Below are positions 63,143 to 64,000 of a DNA stretch of 64,000 bases, in pieces. The position numbers and the translations under genes are program-made. The notes beneath the pieces were generated by a model, which was not told where the DNA came from, searched no databases, and saw nothing but the letters and a program-made list of their open reading frames with translations. Origin of the DNA: Sphingobium abikonense NBRC 16140 (lineage in GTDB: Bacteria > Pseudomonadota > Alphaproteobacteria > Sphingomonadales > Sphingomonadaceae); contig NZ_BCYT01000009.1 in assembly GCF_001598335.1 (NCBI RefSeq), positions 62,001 through 126,000 of the forward strand, given 5' to 3'. The first letter of the stretch is position 1; each line of letters opens with the position of its first letter.

Positions 63143-64000
63143 TGCCCTCCTGCGGCTGAAGGAGCCATAATCGCGGGCGGCTGTCCAGTGGCTGAACGCG
63201 GCGCTACGGCGGGGCGTGGTCTGATCGCAAGGCCAGTGAAATGGGCCGCGAAGGCATAGCTGTCGGCATATTCGTCGATCAGCTTGTCGACGGGCTTGCC
63301 CGCGCCATGGCCGGCTCGGCTTTCGACGCGCAGCAGGCGGGGGCGCGCGCCAAGGTCAGCAGCCTGAAGCGCGGCGGCATATTTGAAGCTGTGCGCCGGG
63401 ACGACGCGGTCGTCGGTGTCGGCGGTGGAGACAAGGATGGCGGGATAGTCCTTGTCCACCGCTATGTTGTGATAGGGCGAATAGCCGTAGAGCAGCGGAA
63501 AGGCGCGCCTGTCGGCGGGCGATCCATAATCGTCGATCCAGTAGCGGCCGGCGGTGAAGCGATCAAAGCGCAGCATGTCCATGACGCCCACGGCCGGCAG
63601 CGCGGCGGCGAACAAGTCGGGCCGCTGGTTCACCACCGCGCCGACCAGCAGCCCGCCATTGGACCGCCCTTCGATCGCCAGGCCGCCGGGCGGGGTGAAG
63701 CCATTGGCCTTGAGATATTCGGCCGCCGCGATGAAATCGTCGAACACATTCTGCTTGTTGGGGCCGCGCCCGGCATCGTGCCAGGCTCTGCCAAATTCGC
63801 CGCCGCCGCGCAGATTGGCGATGGCATAGACCCCGCCCTGCTCCAGCCAGGCCATGCGGGTGGCGGAATAGCCGGGCGTCAGGCTGATGTTGAAGCCGCC
63901 ATAGCCATAGAGGATGGTCGGCGCGGCGGTTGCGCTGTCGGCCAGCGCGGTCTTGCGGATAATGGTGAGCGGAATCATCGTGCCGTCCTTCGACGGGTAG
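63139..64000 (-). CDS. Prolyl oligopeptidase-family serine peptidase (S9), C-terminal part
   Basis: 287 residues to the right edge; the gene's N-terminal beta propeller lies outside. The catalytic domain holds the nucleophile Ser in [11 protein letters not shown], the acid in [17 protein letters not shown] and the His in [49 protein letters not shown] and [20 protein letters not shown] are S9A family blocks. It cleaves short peptides after proline. The stop overlaps the following unknown secreted gene's start by four bases, so they form one operon. Confidence 0.93.
   Translation of the reverse strand, partial: YPSKDGTMIPLTIIRKTALADSATAAPTILYGYGGFNISLTPGYSATRMAWLEQGGVYAIANLRGGGEFGRAWHDAGRGPNKQNVFDDFIAAAEYLKANGFTPPGGLAIEGRSNGGLLVGAVVNQRPDLFAAALPAVGVMDMLRFDRFTAGRYWIDDYGSPADRRAFPLLYGYSPYHNIAVDKDYPAILVSTADTDDRVVPAHSFKYAAALQAADLGARPRLLRVESRAGHGAGKPVDKLIDEYADSYAFAAHFTGLAIRPRPAVAPRSATGQPPAIMAPSAAGGQ

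Overview
The window is GC-rich chromosomal DNA from an alphaproteobacterium, most likely a sphingomonad (Sphingobium/Sphingomonas type). This rests on gene neighbourhoods (recG-sdhE-mfd; chvI-chvG-hprK-rapZ-EIIA-HPr beside divergent pckA; holC-pepA next to lptD-surA-pdxA-rsmA), a fused RelA/SpoT enzyme, a short C-terminal-only HPr kinase and a YqiJ/YqiK flotillin pair. I ran no database search; family names come from motifs I can read.

Layout. 1-5.1 kb: end of a DUF885 protein, a CPA1 antiporter, a DUF421 membrane protein, a ribosomal-oxygenase-like cupin, an RluE pseudouridine synthase and anmK. 5.2-8.5 kb: tyrS with a clear terminator, a PilZ protein, an MscS channel and a lipoprotein. 8.6-17.8 kb: recG, sdhE, mfd (with two large palindromic repeats between them), fpr, a small unknown protein and pckA. 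18.1-22.5 kb: a six-gene signalling run from ChvI/ChvG to a partial PTS relay. 22.7-30.8 kb: a zinc-ribbon protein, holC-pepA, and the outer-membrane/maturation operon lptD-surA-pdxA-rsmA. 30.8-33.8 kb: a BlaR/BlaI pair with two visible operators, a PilZ protein and rpoZ. 33.9-42.4 kb: a cardiolipin-synthase-like phospholipase D, secreted unknowns, a two-component system, a TauE/SafE transporter, ald with a divergent Lrp/AsnC regulator, and a cyclophilin.

42.5-50.9 kb is the most accessory-looking part. tRNA-Ser(GGA) is followed by a gene-poor gap, a translationally coupled pair (FMN glutamate-synthase-like protein and PoxB-like ThDP enzyme), then a decayed stretch where a frameshifted LysR gene runs directly into the C-terminal third of an alpha/beta hydrolase, then a PPOX-type flavoprotein, a DUF1348 protein, a GST and a HEAT-repeat protein, with palindromic repeats between them. 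51.3-64 kb returns to core genes: a LytS/LytTR pair, an HxlR regulator, the (p)ppGpp enzyme, guaA with an 11-bp tandem repeat upstream, the flotillin pair, a MASE1-PAS-GGDEF cyclase, a secreted unknown and a prolyl oligopeptidase cut by the right edge.

Taken together, the genes are mainly envelope, stringent/PTS signalling and translation-quality housekeeping. I found no CRISPR array, prophage, intact insertion sequence, toxin-antitoxin pair or rRNA. I do not see a clearly new multi-gene system. The best leads are the orphan BlaR/BlaI switch with a non-penicillin-binding C-terminus, the GltS-like/PoxB-like pair beside its broken regulator, the two-component operon ending in a secreted beta-sandwich protein, and the phased 11-bp repeat upstream of guaA.
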